The notes beneath the pieces are model-generated. The model was not told the DNA's origin and made no database searches. It was given only the letters and a program-made list of their open reading frames with translations. The position numbers and the translations under genes were made by a program. DNA of 64,000 bases from Meghimatium bilineatum (taxonomy: Eukaryota; Mollusca; Gastropoda; Stylommatophora; Philomycidae), in the NCBI GenBank assembly GCA_034231615.1, contig CM067298.1:37454127-37518126 (forward strand). Reading direction: 5' to 3'. This document shows positions 21,110 through 31,084 of this stretch, piece by piece (within the stretch, counting starts at the first letter, position 1; each line of letters opens with the position of its first letter).

Positions 21110-21295
21110 CTTTCTATTACTTTACTTCTATTGTTTAACATCTACACATCACATATTGTCAAAATCAATCATCTGGGCAGTGCCTGACACTAAAATTTGC
21201 TGATGATATTCTAATTTACAGAACTTTTTGGGCACACAGAAATGATCCAGACCATTGAGTTGAGTCAAAGGTCACATTTTATGGGCAGGCCATTG
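21110..21295 (+). mobile_element. LINE RT fragment around the catalytic box
   Basis: The plus strand shows LFNIYTSHI, then CLTLKFADDILIYR. LFNIYTxxI and KFADDxxIYR are the palm-domain B and C motifs of LINE RTs, the latter with the two catalytic aspartates. A frameshift separates the two. Only about 60 codons remain. Confidence 0.65.
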
Positions 21296-21349
21296 ATTGA
21301 TGTAATAGGTGAGAAATAACCTTTAATTTTTGTCTGTCTAAGAAATAGG

Positions 21350-21612
21350 GAATATCTCTGACATAGTGGTTAAGTTATTCACTCTGTGCCCAAGGGGTTG
21401 TGGAGTTGAATCCCATTTGTGATGTGGTGTTTACATAGTGGATTTTTTCATAAATCCCTGAGGATTATCATTTAAAGCTACAGAATTTCATGCTATGAGT
21501 GGTACTCTTAGTGGCAGACAACATGCTGTTGAAAGGTTGGAGTACATATAGGTCAACCTGGATACAATAAAGTCAATCCTCTTTTCCTTTACAATCTCCT
21601 TTGACCTTTTTT
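21350..21612 (+). repeat. tRNA-derived SINE-H, copy 1
   Basis: The head has an A-box-like TAGTGGTTAAGTTA and a B-box-like GGAGTTGAATCCC. The body runs TCATAAATCCCTGAGGATTA, GAGTGGTACTCTTAGTGGCA, GAGTACATATAGGTCAACC and ACAATAAAGTCAATCC. It matches the copy at 37595-37812 along its length. Confidence 0.7.
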
Positions 21613-21931
21613 ATTTTTCATATCTGAGAAACACCATGCTAAGCAAATAGCTCTACAAGTAAAGTCTTGCAGCAGTTAAAGATATGGTAACTGCACACCT
21701 CGAGCAGTAAATGCTTGGCATTCTCTTAATCAATTGGTTATGTCCATAATTCACATATTCTCAATTTGACTATATAGAGATTGCACAGAATGATGATAAG
21801 TGTGTAGTCCTTGAGTGCACTAGATATTCTATCTATCTAATTTCCTTCAGCGCCGGATACGTTGCATTGGATAGAAACTGGAGCTCCCAGTTCGAGCAAT
21901 TTGATGCTACTTGGGAGGCTGGTTTCAAATT

Positions 21932-22152
21932 AGGACCTACTTATGTGATTATTTCCTTTGGCTATGTTTATCAGTATATGTTTATCATGTATTAATTTAA
22001 ATATAAATATATTTAGGACAAGGGTTAGGATTATTTATGTAAAACATAACTAACCCTAACCCTAAAAATGAATAGTTAAATTAATTATTGATTAATGTTT
22101 TATATAATATTTATATTAATTAAACATAAAATATGTAGGTTGGCTCTAATTG
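21932..22152. mobile_element. Palindromic foldback element MITE-P, copy 2
   Basis: The centre GGATTATTTATGTAAAACA followed by CTAACCCTAACCCTAAA matches the core of the copy at 10113-10388. The ends (GACCTACTTATGTGATTATT and TATGTAGGTTGGCTCTAATT) also correspond, though the outer arms pair poorly. No coding content. Confidence 0.6.
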
Positions 22153-22194
22153 CAAACAAGAACTCCACTGTGTGTAATTCTTGTATGTTGTTGA

Positions 22195-22463
22195 GACCCA
22201 TAGTCATACCATCTTTGATGGTTATTCTGCGAAGAGTCTCTTAGTTTTCCTCTTTTTCTTTTGACTGTTTTTTAATGGCAATCATCACCCATTTTAATAC
22301 TTGTAGTGGCAGCCTGTTTTCATTCATTCTAAGTACATGTCTGATATAAGTCCACCGTTTTCTTCTTATTGTTGTGGAAATATAATGCTGTTTGGTGTCT
22401 TCTCTTATTTGCTTGTATGACTTGAATTCTTTCCAACCAATATTTAATATTTTTCTAAGACAT
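22195..22463 (-). mobile_element. RTE-like LINE C-terminal fragment (minus)
   Basis: The minus strand reads TTIRRKRWTYIRHVLRMNEN, then LPLQVLKWV, ETLRRITIKDGMT and NNIQELHT. These are the RRKRWxxIGHVLRM and NIQEL motifs of the same RTE-like group as at 14440 and 20096. A SINE-A is inserted at its upstream side (22475). Confidence 0.7.
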
Positions 22464-22646
22464 TGTTTTCAAATTCTTCTTCTTCTTCAGCGTTCATTCT
22501 TAAACTCCTGCTGGATCTCTCTTGTAGTAGGACCATGGTCCTACTAGATTTCCAGCAGGATGTAGTCCAGAGAATGGAAATGCATGTGTCACCATTTTAT
22601 TTGTGCCAATGGCCCGATACATCCTTCTTTGACAGTGTTTTCAAAT
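22464..22646 (-). repeat. SINE-A insertion with 11-bp target-site duplication (minus)
   Basis: The SINE lies between identical 11-mers TGTTTTCAAAT at 22464-22474 and 22636-22646. On the minus strand it starts at GTCAAAGAAGGATGTATCGG and ends in (GAA)n at about 22475-22485. The central arms CAGCAGG...GGACCATGGTCC are intact. A 61-codon plus-strand ORF across it is spurious. Confidence 0.85.
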
Positions 22647-22867
22647 GAATTCATTTTTTTCTCCAGTGTCTTTGTCATTTTTTTTTCAACTTTGTTCAAC
22701 TACATTGTGAAAATTAGCACATATGTATCTGCCCACAGTTCTGTAATAATTTTTAACCTTTTACACCTCTGTTGCTTAAGGTATATAAATAAGTAAAGTT
22801 TTCCCTTTTCCACAATGTTGAGGTTTAATGGGTAATACAGTGTTAGGACCATATTTTTAATTCACCA

Positions 22868-23072
22868 GCGGCATACCTGGGGATGAAATGATCATCATCA
22901 AACCCAATGCTTTTACTTTCCCAGAAGATTTGATACCCATTTCCTTAGGGTGAGTTGATCTAGGAGCCATTGGCGACTTTTAAAAATATTTCAAGTTGAA
23001 CTGGAATTTGAACCTTGGATCACCTGAATAAGAAGCCAGTTCACTAACAACTAAGCTAGATGTTGTAGGATG
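22868..23072 (-). repeat. tRNA-derived SINE-I (minus)
   Basis: Read on the minus strand, a tRNA-like head contains a good A box (TAGCTTAGTTGTTAG) and a good B box (GGTTCAAATTCC) about 45 bp apart. A body follows (AAAGTCGCCAATGGCTCC, CCTAAGGAAATGGGTATC, CATCCCCAGGTATGCCGC). The promoter boxes are the best preserved in the window. No second copy was seen. Confidence 0.7.
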
Positions 23073-23142
23073 GAGGCCTTCCTTTTAAAAGTTATTTGGA
23101 GTTCTAAAGTACATCCAAGTGATATAAATTTGAGACACTTCT

Positions 23143-23157
23143 CCCCCCCCCCCCCCC
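23143..23157 (+). repeat. Poly-C tract (15 bp)
   Basis: An uninterrupted run of 15 C. Prone to polymerase slippage and assembly error. Confidence 0.9.
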
Positions 23158-23159
23158 AA

Positions 23160-23932
23160 ATGGAGGGCAACACTGTTTTCAGCTAATTACATCAAAGGTT
23201 TAACTTAATAATTTTCTCCACACTGCTATTTAATAGCTTATTTTACAGTTTGGATAAGATAACTTATGATTTAGTATTTTCTGAGTTCAGGGACCAATGC
23301 AAACAGTAATTTAAAATAAGTAAAAATGGATTGACAGGCCAGATTTAGTTTGCAGAACTTTTACCAACCACTGAGTTGAATAACTGAATAATCCCCTTCC
23401 TGTTGGGACAGCCTTTCTGATGATCAGACTACCACAATTTTCTGAAGATGCTTCAAACTCCATTCTTGATTATTCTTTTTTTCTGATGTCTGCATGGGTA
23501 TGTGCTCCATCCACTGGATTAGATTTCTCTCTTATCACCTCCTGGGCTACAATTTCAACTTGTGAGTTGTGAAAAAGAGATATGCGTGGGCTTTTGTCAT
23601 TATTTTTTCATCATGATTTCACTCATATAAAGTGTATGTATTTCACAGTTGACCAGCGCTACCCACTACATACTAATAATGCAGATCTTAACTGATTTAC
23701 TCTTGTGCTGACGAGATATTTTCTCTGACATTAAGCTGACTGATCAACATTTTAAAAATACTCTATATAAGTAGCAGCATCTTTCATTTGCCTTTATTGT
23801 ATAGGTGTGTGCCATTCTGATTGCTGGGGTTTGCCTCTTGTCTGCTTCCCTCTGTCTTTATCACCTTTACTTACTAGGGCAGACTGTGGTCTTGCTCGCA
23901 TATAGGAGGGCCTTGCCAGATTTAGTTTTCAG
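23160..23932. other. Upstream region of the F-box gene; no clear promoter
   Basis: AT-rich sequence with no convincing TATA box or initiator that I could assign. It may contain 5' exons that are too short to see. Confidence 0.35.
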
Positions 23933-24093
23933 TTATGAGTGGTATACATCCACATCTCTTCACTATGGAGCTGGCCTCAATGGGGCTAAGAAACAGCTAT
24001 GTCCTTAGAATGAAAAGGCAGTGGAATGACAAAGTTAACAGTATAAGTATGGCATATCTTGGATGGTACAGATTAAAAAAGACAATTGGTCAG
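23933..24093 (+). other. Candidate 5' exon upstream of the F-box exon
   Basis: An acceptor-like TTTAGTTTTCAG ends at 23932 and a strong donor CAG/GTAAGAT lies at 24093/24094. Between them an open frame starts at an ATG at 23935 (MSGIHPHLFTMELASMGLRN..., 53 codons) and runs into the donor. It ends in phase 0, whereas the F-box exon as drawn from 24430 would need phase 2. So if it is real, it is either untranslated in that transcript or uses another acceptor. I do not recognise the peptide. Confidence 0.3.
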
Positions 24094-24439
24094 GTAAGAT
24101 CTTCTAAAGAATGAAGACAAATTCATTCTGTTTGATATTTATTATTTCCATATATTTTGAAAACATTAAGAGAAAGTTATATTCTTGTGCAAATATTATT
24201 CCTTAAACTGATTTACCCATATGAGTTCCTTCACCAGGGTAATTTAGTTTTCTTTTATCACTTTTTAAAGAATATCTTTCTGTCTTTATTTTTAGGGCCC
24301 TCTTTAAAGTTAAGTTTTCTGGCAGCTGATTTGGTTTCATATTACAAGATATTGACAGAATTTTGTTTTAAAAATACAGTGCATTTACAATTATTAAAGT
24401 ATGTTATTAATTAATATTATATTTTTCAGACACGAATGT

Positions 24440-25390
24440 ATGAATGAAATAGTCATGAGTGCTGGAAAGCATCATAGTTCTCATGTGACCAAGAAGGTCA
24501 GAAAGAAATTAAGAAAGAAGCGACATGTTAGTCTCACTTACTTAGCTGTTCACAAGGGACCTTATTTTCGAAGCCAAACTGATCAGTACCAGTGCACAAG
24601 CTTTCCACTTATGGATCTTCATATGAGTGATGGTGATATAACACAATCCTCAGAGTTTCCAATGGATACAGATGAATACTGCACAAATTTTCCATTTCAG
24701 CTACTACCAGAACTATGCAAATACAAAGTTTGGTCTTTTTTGTCACAATGTGATCTTGGTCGTTGTATGCTTGTCTGTTCAGAGTGGTATCACTTGATTA
24801 AAAATCCCTACTTGTGGAGCACAATCCACCTTAGTTCACTCCCGTATTCTTGCCTGCCACGAGATCACAGTGCACCTGTACACACAGAATCAACCTGTCA
24901 CCTCTGTTTCAGAAAAAGGGTGTTTGTTTACAGTCAGTTCTTGTCAAATATACATCCAGTGGTCAGAGAATTAAAATTTTCTCTTGACCTTAGCTATACC
25001 ACCGATCAATTCAGTTGTGTAGTGGAGCAGTTTATGACAACAGCGGAACTTAGATCTTTAACTCGTGCAAACATGAACTGGATGGAGAACCCAAGTGGAT
25101 CACCATTAAAAGCAAGCCAAGAATCTTTTCAAGATTGTATGTACAGATACCGCAAGCGCCAACGGATCTTTTGCAGATTATTTGATCAATTTGTATCATT
25201 GGTTTCATGCTTAACCACTCTAATGATTCCATTTGATTGGACAGAGACGAATGTTCAAAATCTGTGTAGCCTTACAAGTCTAGAAAATTTAGTGCTGGAG
25301 AAGTATGGAATCTACAACCACATATTTACACAAGATCACATGAATATGATGACAAGGAGTTTAGTTTGCTTGAAAAGACTGTACCTTGAA
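24440..25390 (+). CDS. F-box protein, coding exon 1
   Basis: This encodes the first 317 residues of a probable F-box protein, the substrate-recognition subunit of an SCF ubiquitin ligase, which binds Skp1 through the F-box. The N-terminus is strongly basic (KKVRKKLRKKRH, residues 18-29), possibly a nuclear signal. The F-box lies at about residues 84-131: FPFQLLPELCKYKVWSFLSQ, then CMLVCSEWYHLIKNPYLWST, with the LPxxL, VCxxW and LW positions kept. Leucine-rich segments follow (LTSLENLVLEKYG, LVCLKRLYLE). The exon has an acceptor TATTTTTCAG ending at 24429 and a good donor GTGAGTATAAG at 25391. Starts are possible at 24440 or 24455; I chose the first in-frame Met after the acceptor. The frame is open, with no decay, unlike everything around it. 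Its exact orthologue is uncertain. Confidence 0.8.
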
Positions 25391-27337
25391 GTGAGTATAA
25401 GAAAAAAAGATTTTTACAGTACATTAAATACTGAGACTAGAATGTTTAATAAAATATTTAATGTTACAGAAACAAATCTATAGATTGAATGTGTAAGAGG
25501 AAATGTTTGTTGTTTTGTGTTCGCTCCATTGTAACCAGCACGGATATCCGTGCGATTTTCGCCGGGAGCGTGATTACGTTGTGCCACTGTTATGCGCCTT
25601 GTAGGCCTAGCAAGCACATCTGATTTCGGCATACCGTGACAATTCGGGTGGGCTACCCTAGCATGTGACAGCCTCCATATCTGTCTCCAGGCATGCGTGT
25701 ATGTGGTGACTCTTCGCCCAGACGATTTTTGCTTTCATCTGTCTCGCACGAGGTGTTCCACTGTCTATGAACTTGCCACGTGTAATTGGACATACTGTGT
25801 CTGTGCCCATAGGGTACTGAACCGTTTCTCATCCGTGAGCCTGGTTCCTTAAGGGGAAGAACTCAACAGAAGAGTTGGACCCTGGCTCTTTCGCCCTCTT
25901 AGCCGAGGTGTCATTCACCGACATCGTGTACCCCTTGTCCAAGTTCGAGTCTCACACCACGCGTTTGAGAGCAAGGCGTTCTCGAGCTGAGCGACCTTGT
26001 CCCAATAGCGCCTGAGCCCATCAGGTACTGAACCCTTTCTATCTGCAAGTGTATTTCCGGTATAGGAGAACCTGACAGTAGAGTTGGGCCAGGGCTAAAA
26101 TTGTTGTCTCTTTTGTGCCTAATCCCATTAGGTACGGAACCCTTTCTCTTCGCGAGCATATTTTCGGTTTAGGAAGGCTCGACATTAGAGATGGGTTAGG
26201 TCTTCTTGCTTTTCCGAATGCCAATGATTGGGTCGGGATCTCTGTCTGTAAGGAGCACAGGTAACTAGAAGCTCGACTCGAGCTGACGGAGCTTGTAGTA
26301 CCCCTTTCCTAGGAACTTTTCACTTTCTATTTGCAGTTCGTGCTGCCCTCTAGCGCTGTTCTGCCCTTTCATAGTTTCATTGTACTCAGTGTGAAATCTA
26401 TTTGTCTCTCGCCATGCATCTACCTTTACGTGCATTTTACATTGGCCGCCCCTCCAATGTTCGGACTGGACTGACTAGCTTTACTGTATGTCGACAGTGT
26501 CGCTATATGTGGTGATACTGGTGGTGTCGGAGATATTGTCTGTCTCTTATGCAGTCAAATCTCTTTCCATCTGCTACCTCCACATTCTCGGACATGATCC
26601 CCAAAAGATTTGGCCAGAATCAGCTCATGCTGCTGTATTTCTGTTTCCAGGGTGCACCGCGAGGAGGTACATTTGGGATCTTGGATATCTGCTAACCCTG
26701 GGTCCGCCTAGAGCAATGCGTTCCCTTTGCACCCCTTTAAGAGGAAATAATAGCAGCTTTATTTTTTGCGTGCTGTTCTTTCAAGTTATGGTGTTTCACA
26801 TTTCCAGAAACTATCGTATGAGTTTATATAAAACATTAAGAGATTCAATCCTGCAGTGCCTCCATTGGCTGAGCAGCCACACTTTTCCTTGCTTTCTGCC
26901 ATAGTGCTACTACTTTCCGTTGCTCACTCCATGCCCTTTCCGCCTCTCTGTACAACCAGGGGGCTTATCCTAAACCTGATTTCCCACGTCTTGAGTCCAA
27001 CATAGAGAACATGTCTTTACTTTTACTGTGTTCATGTATATTTCTTTACAGGAGTTGATTATATATTGTTGCTTATCTTAACTCGTTTTTTAATTGCTCT
27101 TCTGAGTTCACTATATATTGTCTTACTTTCTACGTCTGACCGTGACTTATTATTTCTTCTGTCTTTCACCAGCTTCATGGTTATGTCTGAAATGTAGGCT
27201 TGTTTTTTGGTTATTATTTTAGGAATATGTTTGTTGGCACTTGTTGATAAATATCTTTCTTGTTTTGTTTGCTAAGTGTTCTGTTGTCATATCTTTTGAT
27301 AATAATAACAATTAATAGATACTATATTTATTTTCAG
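25391..27337 (+). other. F-box gene intron
   Basis: Begins GTGAGTATAAG and ends TTTATTTTCAG. It carries no open frame continuous with either exon: readthrough from exon 1 stops at 25481. About 1.45 kb of its 1.95 kb is repeat-C. The phase (0/0) and the strength of both sites support the intron. Confidence 0.7.
25515..27005 (+). repeat. Repeat-C, longest copy, with internal near-repeats
   Basis: A GC-richer interspersed repeat. It holds three related sentences starting with CCCAT(A/C/T)(A/G)GGTAC at 25807, 26017 and 26124, each followed by GGAACCCTTTCT-like words and an AGTAGAGTTGGGCC-like end. So it carries an internal degenerate tandem. Other shared blocks are TTAGCCGAGGTGTCATTCACC (25899), GCCCTCTAGCGCTGTTCTGCC (26344) and TCCAGGGTGCACCGCGAGG (26647). 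Fragments recur at 13735, 19880 and 59460-60370. No RT, transposase or tRNA head is recognisable; the ORF at 26488-26904 has no known domain. The type of element is unknown. Confidence 0.7.
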
Positions 27338-27712
27338 GTTTGGATACCGACATGCAATAGCAGGGGCATGGAAGTGTATTATATAGAGTCAGCATCACTG
27401 AAATGGTTAGATTTGTCACAATGTCGTGGTTTCTACCTCAAGAGAGTGAGAATGCCGAACCTGCAGGAAATTTTAATAGATAGAAATCCACTTAAGATTA
27501 GCTGGGTGCATCAACAGTCACCTATTCTGCTTTGCATGTGTTCTGTTCTTTCAGCAGGAGCACCAAAGTTGCAATGTATTAATAAGCACAGTTTAGAGTC
27601 GGAAAATCTGCATCTACCATCAGTTGAACTCACTAACTTGATGTCTAAAGTTTGTTGTTGTTTGCAGCATTGGAAAAGTAATGATAATGACATTGAAGTT
27701 GCTGATATGTAA
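27338..27712 (+). CDS. F-box protein, coding exon 2 (C-terminus)
   Basis: This adds 124 residues and the stop codon to the F-box exon, for a total of about 441. Acceptor TATTTATTTTCAG precedes it at 27337. Joining to 25390 keeps frame (phase 0) and makes ...LKRLYLE-VWIPTCNSRGMEVY.... It continues with leucine-rich-repeat-like pieces (SASLKWLDLSQCRGFYLKRV, MPNLQEILIDRNPLKISW) and ends DNDIEVADM. The LxxLxLxxC pattern resembles the C-terminal LRR region of F-box/LRR proteins. No canonical AATAAA was seen in the 350 bp after the stop. A small intervening exon inside the repeat-rich intron cannot be excluded. Confidence 0.7.
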   Translation, partial: VWIPTCNSRGMEVYYIESASLKWLDLSQCRGFYLKRVRMPNLQEILIDRNPLKISWVHQQSPILLCMCSVLSAGAPKLQCINKHSLESENLHLPSVELTNLMSKVCCCLQHWKSNDNDIEVADM

Positions 27713-28207
27713 ATGTACTGATTGATATGTATATTCAAGGGAAAAGAATTAGTCAGTTACTAATTTACTTCTGAAGGAAAAATATTTTGTTTTGACTGTA
27801 AATTTGTAAATCATATTTCCACATATTTAGGATTTATTAGAAATTTCTTTGATATTGGATGTTGATATATTTTATATCCATATATAAAATGGATCATCTT
27901 ATTATTGTTACAATTTGTTGATATTCACTGTATTAACTGTGCATTATCCTCATGGCATGCATCCGGTCAACCAATTCAGATGTATTTGCAATATTTAGTT
28001 AAATTTATTTACAGTTCAATTTTTTTCTGCATTTGAAAATCTTATAGGATAAGCAAAAAATTAGACAAAATTACATATTCCATTCTAAAAATCAATTGGG
28101 ACTGCTCCACAATGGCCTTTTGAATTTTGAGACTATGTTTTGTCAGGATGCAAACTTTGTTTCATCTTGTTACATGAACAACCTTCCTCAAATATGAAAT
28201 TTTTAAG
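27713..28207. other. 3' flank of the F-box gene
   Basis: AT-rich sequence, probably holding the 3' UTR at its start. No AATAAA found; no repeat partner. Confidence 0.35.
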
Positions 28208-28475
28208 TCTTCTGTGTTTGTTAACAAATTCTAGAAAATTAGCAGGATGTTGTTCAGAGACCAGAATGTATTGTTTCATGGTTCACAGCTTGGCTGCGAT
28301 ATCTGCACATTTTAGCTTGATGCATCCAACTTCAGCATGGCTTCTGGATCACTCAATGAGATACAATGGGATGTCCAATCCCACCCCTAAAACCATAGTC
28401 ACCTCTTACAACATGCATGGCAGTTTACAGTGTCGATATTCTTTGCTCCCCTTCAGAACCTGCTACACATGGCTG
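28208..28475 (-). repeat. SINE-B copy (minus)
   Basis: On the minus strand: TTGTAAGAGGTGACTATGG, TTTTAGGGGTGGGATTGGAC, GCTGAAGTTGGATGCATC, TGCAGATATCGCAGCC, then the 3' half ending near 28208 with a degraded AACACAGAAG tail. It covers most of the family's length. Confidence 0.7.
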
Positions 28476-28544
28476 ATCTCATTTCTAAAATGGGAAGCTG
28501 GCATTTGTGAGCTCTTGTCTTAGTCTATGATTAACATTGAAATG

Positions 28545-29065
28545 GTAAGACTGATACGTAATTGAATCAGTCATTTTTATTGTTCTAAGTTTTTGGATCT
28601 TGAATAGTTTTCCAGAAGTTGCTCCTCAGTTAGTTAGATCTTTTTTGTATGCCTTGTCCAAGACATTTATATTGTGTGATTATTTTATCTTTTGGGCTAC
28701 AGATGATCATCTTTTTCTTTTCCAGCTTTTTTTAACACATGTATGTTGGATTGGAGGTATTCCTTAGAGTTGTCAATTAGAGCAACATCTGCAAGTACTA
28801 TCATTGAAATACATACTGATCATCTTCCAGTACTCCACTGAATTCCTATTTTCATCTGTTTATAGGCTTTGATGGTATAATAATGTGAGCAAAGGTGGTG
28901 TGATAACATATTGTCCTCTCCTACCCCATTGGTTGACCTGCGCTCTTCTGACATTTAGTTTGATGTTCTTACATAATTCTGCTGTGTCCTGTATAAATTG
29001 TATGAATCAATCTGCAAAAAGTGGAAACATGGGTAAACATATTTGTTTTGGTCCTCAGAAATTAT
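28545..29065 (-). mobile_element. LINE RT fragment (minus), heavily decayed
   Basis: Across frames, the minus strand shows VNQWGRRGQYVITP, then KIGIQWSTG and LADVALIDNSKEYLQS, matching the GIQW...FADDxALLxxSxxxLQ segment of LINE RTs with the catalytic pair degraded. It then gives QIxVLDKAYKK-like thumb residues. No intact frame. Confidence 0.5.
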
Positions 29066-29088
29066 GAACAATATAATTCTTGTATCCC

Positions 29089-29163
29089 TTTGTGCAATGG
29101 CCAGATTTCTTCATAGCTTTATTTCATACCCAGAAGACTCCAACTCTTAGTGGTGCGCAATGC
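29089..29163 (+). repeat. Single 63-bp-type unit
   Basis: TGTGCAATG, then CTTCATAGCTTTATTTCATA and CCCAGAAGACTCC, matches one unit of the tandem array at 37216-37410. It lies directly before a truncated SINE-A. Confidence 0.7.
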
Positions 29164-29164
29164 T

Positions 29165-29290
29165 TTAAGAAGCAGGACAATGATCCAACCAGATTTGCAG
29201 CAGAATGTAGTCCAGAGAATGAAGATGTGTTGTGTTGCTGTTTTATTTGTGCCAATGGGCCAAAACATAATGACTCAATATCCCTCATTC
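29165..29290 (-). repeat. SINE-A fragment (minus), 3'-truncated
   Basis: On the minus strand it has GGCCCATTGGCACAAATAAAA, CAACACAACACATC, CATTCTCTGGACTACATTC, then breaks off in the central arm without the GAA tail. The plus-strand 96-codon ORF here is chance. Confidence 0.7.
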
Positions 29291-29854
29291 ATTTAAATTG
29301 TTATCTTACGAGTTTTAAAAATGCATCAAGTAAGAACAGAGAATCAGATTTTAGTGTACTTCTTGCATAGAAAATCTTAATTTGTACTTTATTTTCTGTG
29401 TACATTGTTTTTTCACTTTAATAATGCACAGTAAAATACCTGGCTCCATGCTGTTTTTTCACAGGATTTAAAATCTGGATTTTGCGGCAAAACATTAGTA
29501 TAAGGTTTGTGTTATGCACTATTGAACATCAAATTAATCTTTGTGATAAGATTTCATATGGGTATTTGAAGTTTGATAAAAGCAGGCTATAAAAGGACAT
29601 AATTTAGCCATATATTTTAGTCTGGCTTTGAACAGATCAATATTGTGTGGAAATTACTTTGACTTTGTTCATGCTTGAACATTGTCAGGAAAAAAGTAAG
29701 AAATTGTGTTCTGCACCATTAGTGCTTGATGCTTGGGTAAACATCAATGAAGATAACAATAAGAAAGGTCAAGCATATTATTAGCTAATAAATTTTGGCA
29801 GTATCCATATAACAATACCAGTATCTTTATATATATTATTATTATTGTACATTC
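29291..29854. other. No gene recognised
   Basis: AT-rich sequence between a SINE-A fragment and a LINE fragment. Confidence 0.4.
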
Positions 29855-30112
29855 ATAACAAGAATTAGATGACTAAGATTGCTGGGTCATGTGCATAGAA
29901 TGAACAACAATAAAATACAACAGCATAAATTGTTTGGTGAGCTTTCAAAGGGGAAAAGAGTTAGAGGCATACCACTCCTAAGATATAGGAGACATTTCTA
30001 TTAACCATAATAGCTAGGAAAATGTGGCCAAAGACCAAGGTGCATGAAACATTATGTAAATTTTCAGAAACTTTTGAAACACTTCTATGGGACAGTTCTA
30101 AGCAACAACAAC
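29855..30112 (+). mobile_element. RTE-like LINE C-terminal fragment
   Basis: The plus strand reads LRLLGHVHRMNNNKIQQHKL, then FGELSKGKRVRGIPLLRY and QKLLKHFYGT-like terminal words. This is the LRWxGHVxRMxDxRIPKxLLFGELxxGKRxRGxPxLRY sentence near the end of a common RTE-like LINE. In-frame stops are present. Confidence 0.7.
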
Positions 30113-30243
30113 ACACGTAAAGGAAAGTTAGATACAGTGTTGAAGTGATTGATTAATTCTACAACAAATAAACCTAAATTTGCGAACCTGTTAAATTAGC
30201 TATCTAAGAGTTGAAAAGGGCTTTAGATATGAACCATGTGATA
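30113..30243. other. Short anonymous spacer
   Basis: AT-rich; no content recognised. Confidence 0.3.
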
Positions 30244-30244
30244 T

Positions 30245-31080
30245 TCTTCTTCTTCAGCGATCATTACTCAGTCAGGTTGGGACTCCGGATTCTATGATAT
30301 AAGCTGCTGTCTTAGAGTTTCAGCTGTGCCATACAGTTTCTCTTCGATGCTGATTGGTGTGGGCCATTTCTTGTTCCTCAGATCTGCATACTGGTGACAT
30401 TCTTGTAAGATATGTTCTGCTATCATATTTGTACGGCTGCAATGGCAAAGGCCAGTTGTACCTATTTGGAATTTGATGGACATATGATATCTGATTTTGT
30501 TGTGACCAGTTATGAGGCGCAGCAAGATAACCTGGTATCTTCTGGATAGTTGGTAATACCCATCGTCTGCATTATATTTGGGTTGGTCTTCTTTCCACTT
30601 TTTATTATAGTTGCCTTTAATGATAGTCTTCACTTCTTCATAAGTGACCAGATAGTCTTCTTGAGGTAAATTCTCTCCTTCTTTTTCCAGTCTATCTGCA
30701 ACTTCATTCCCTTTGATGTTACAGTATGATGGTATCCACTGGATCACTACTCACTGGAAATTATTGTGCAACTGAATTAGAACTGCCCTCAATTAATTAA
30801 GTTTGGTGTTCCTGTGTAGCTTCAGTGTTGTTATGACAGAGAGTGCATATGTTAGTAGTACAATATTCCTGTGCACTTGTTCTTTATGTTGTAAGATCAT
30901 TTCTTTTGCTTTCTTGAGAGCTTCAATTACTGCTTTAAAATTGGTTGAGAGCTTGCCTGTAGCTATGGCTAGAGTAACATCATCCCTGTATTTTAGTCTG
31001 AGGGCTACTCCTCCATTCTCAATATGAAATGAATAAGTAAAAGTAAAACAACAGTTGTAGAACATATCTGTCAAAAGAAT
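30245..31080 (-). mobile_element. LINE-a, RNase H domain and 3' end (minus)
   Basis: The minus strand begins with NGGVALRLKYRDDVTLAIAT and TGKLSTNFKAVIEALKKAKE (RNase H N-terminal half, where the LINE catalytic residues would lie). After a frame break it continues MIQWIPSYCNIKGNEVADRL (the WIPSHxxIxGNExAD motif with the last catalytic Asp), then QVILLRLITGHNKIRYHM, CHCSRTNMIAEHILQECHQY and EKLYGTAETLRQQL. Of that part 151 codons are open. It ends at 30245 with a TGATCGCTGAAGAAGAAG tail, the same as the SINE-A/SINE-B tail. It is the best-preserved LINE-a in the window, but it lacks RT. Confidence 0.85.
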
Positions 31081-31084
31081 ATTC

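Noticed and set aside
22025-22065. Telomeric repeat (CTAACCCTAACCCTAAA)
   Set aside because: Only two to three imperfect units, and they are the palindromic core of MITE-P, shared with 10225-10280.
22985-23050. tRNA gene on the minus strand
   Set aside because: A and B boxes are good, but no matching acceptor stem is visible and a SINE body follows. The same reasoning was used for 7260, 62090 and 41266.
24157-24414. 85-codon ORF just before the F-box exon
   Set aside because: Lies in the presumed intron or 5' region, has AT-driven composition and a different frame, and ends before the acceptor at 24429.
26488-26904. 138-codon ORF in the F-box intron
   Set aside because: Entirely within repeat-C; the corresponding stretches in the other copies are not open.
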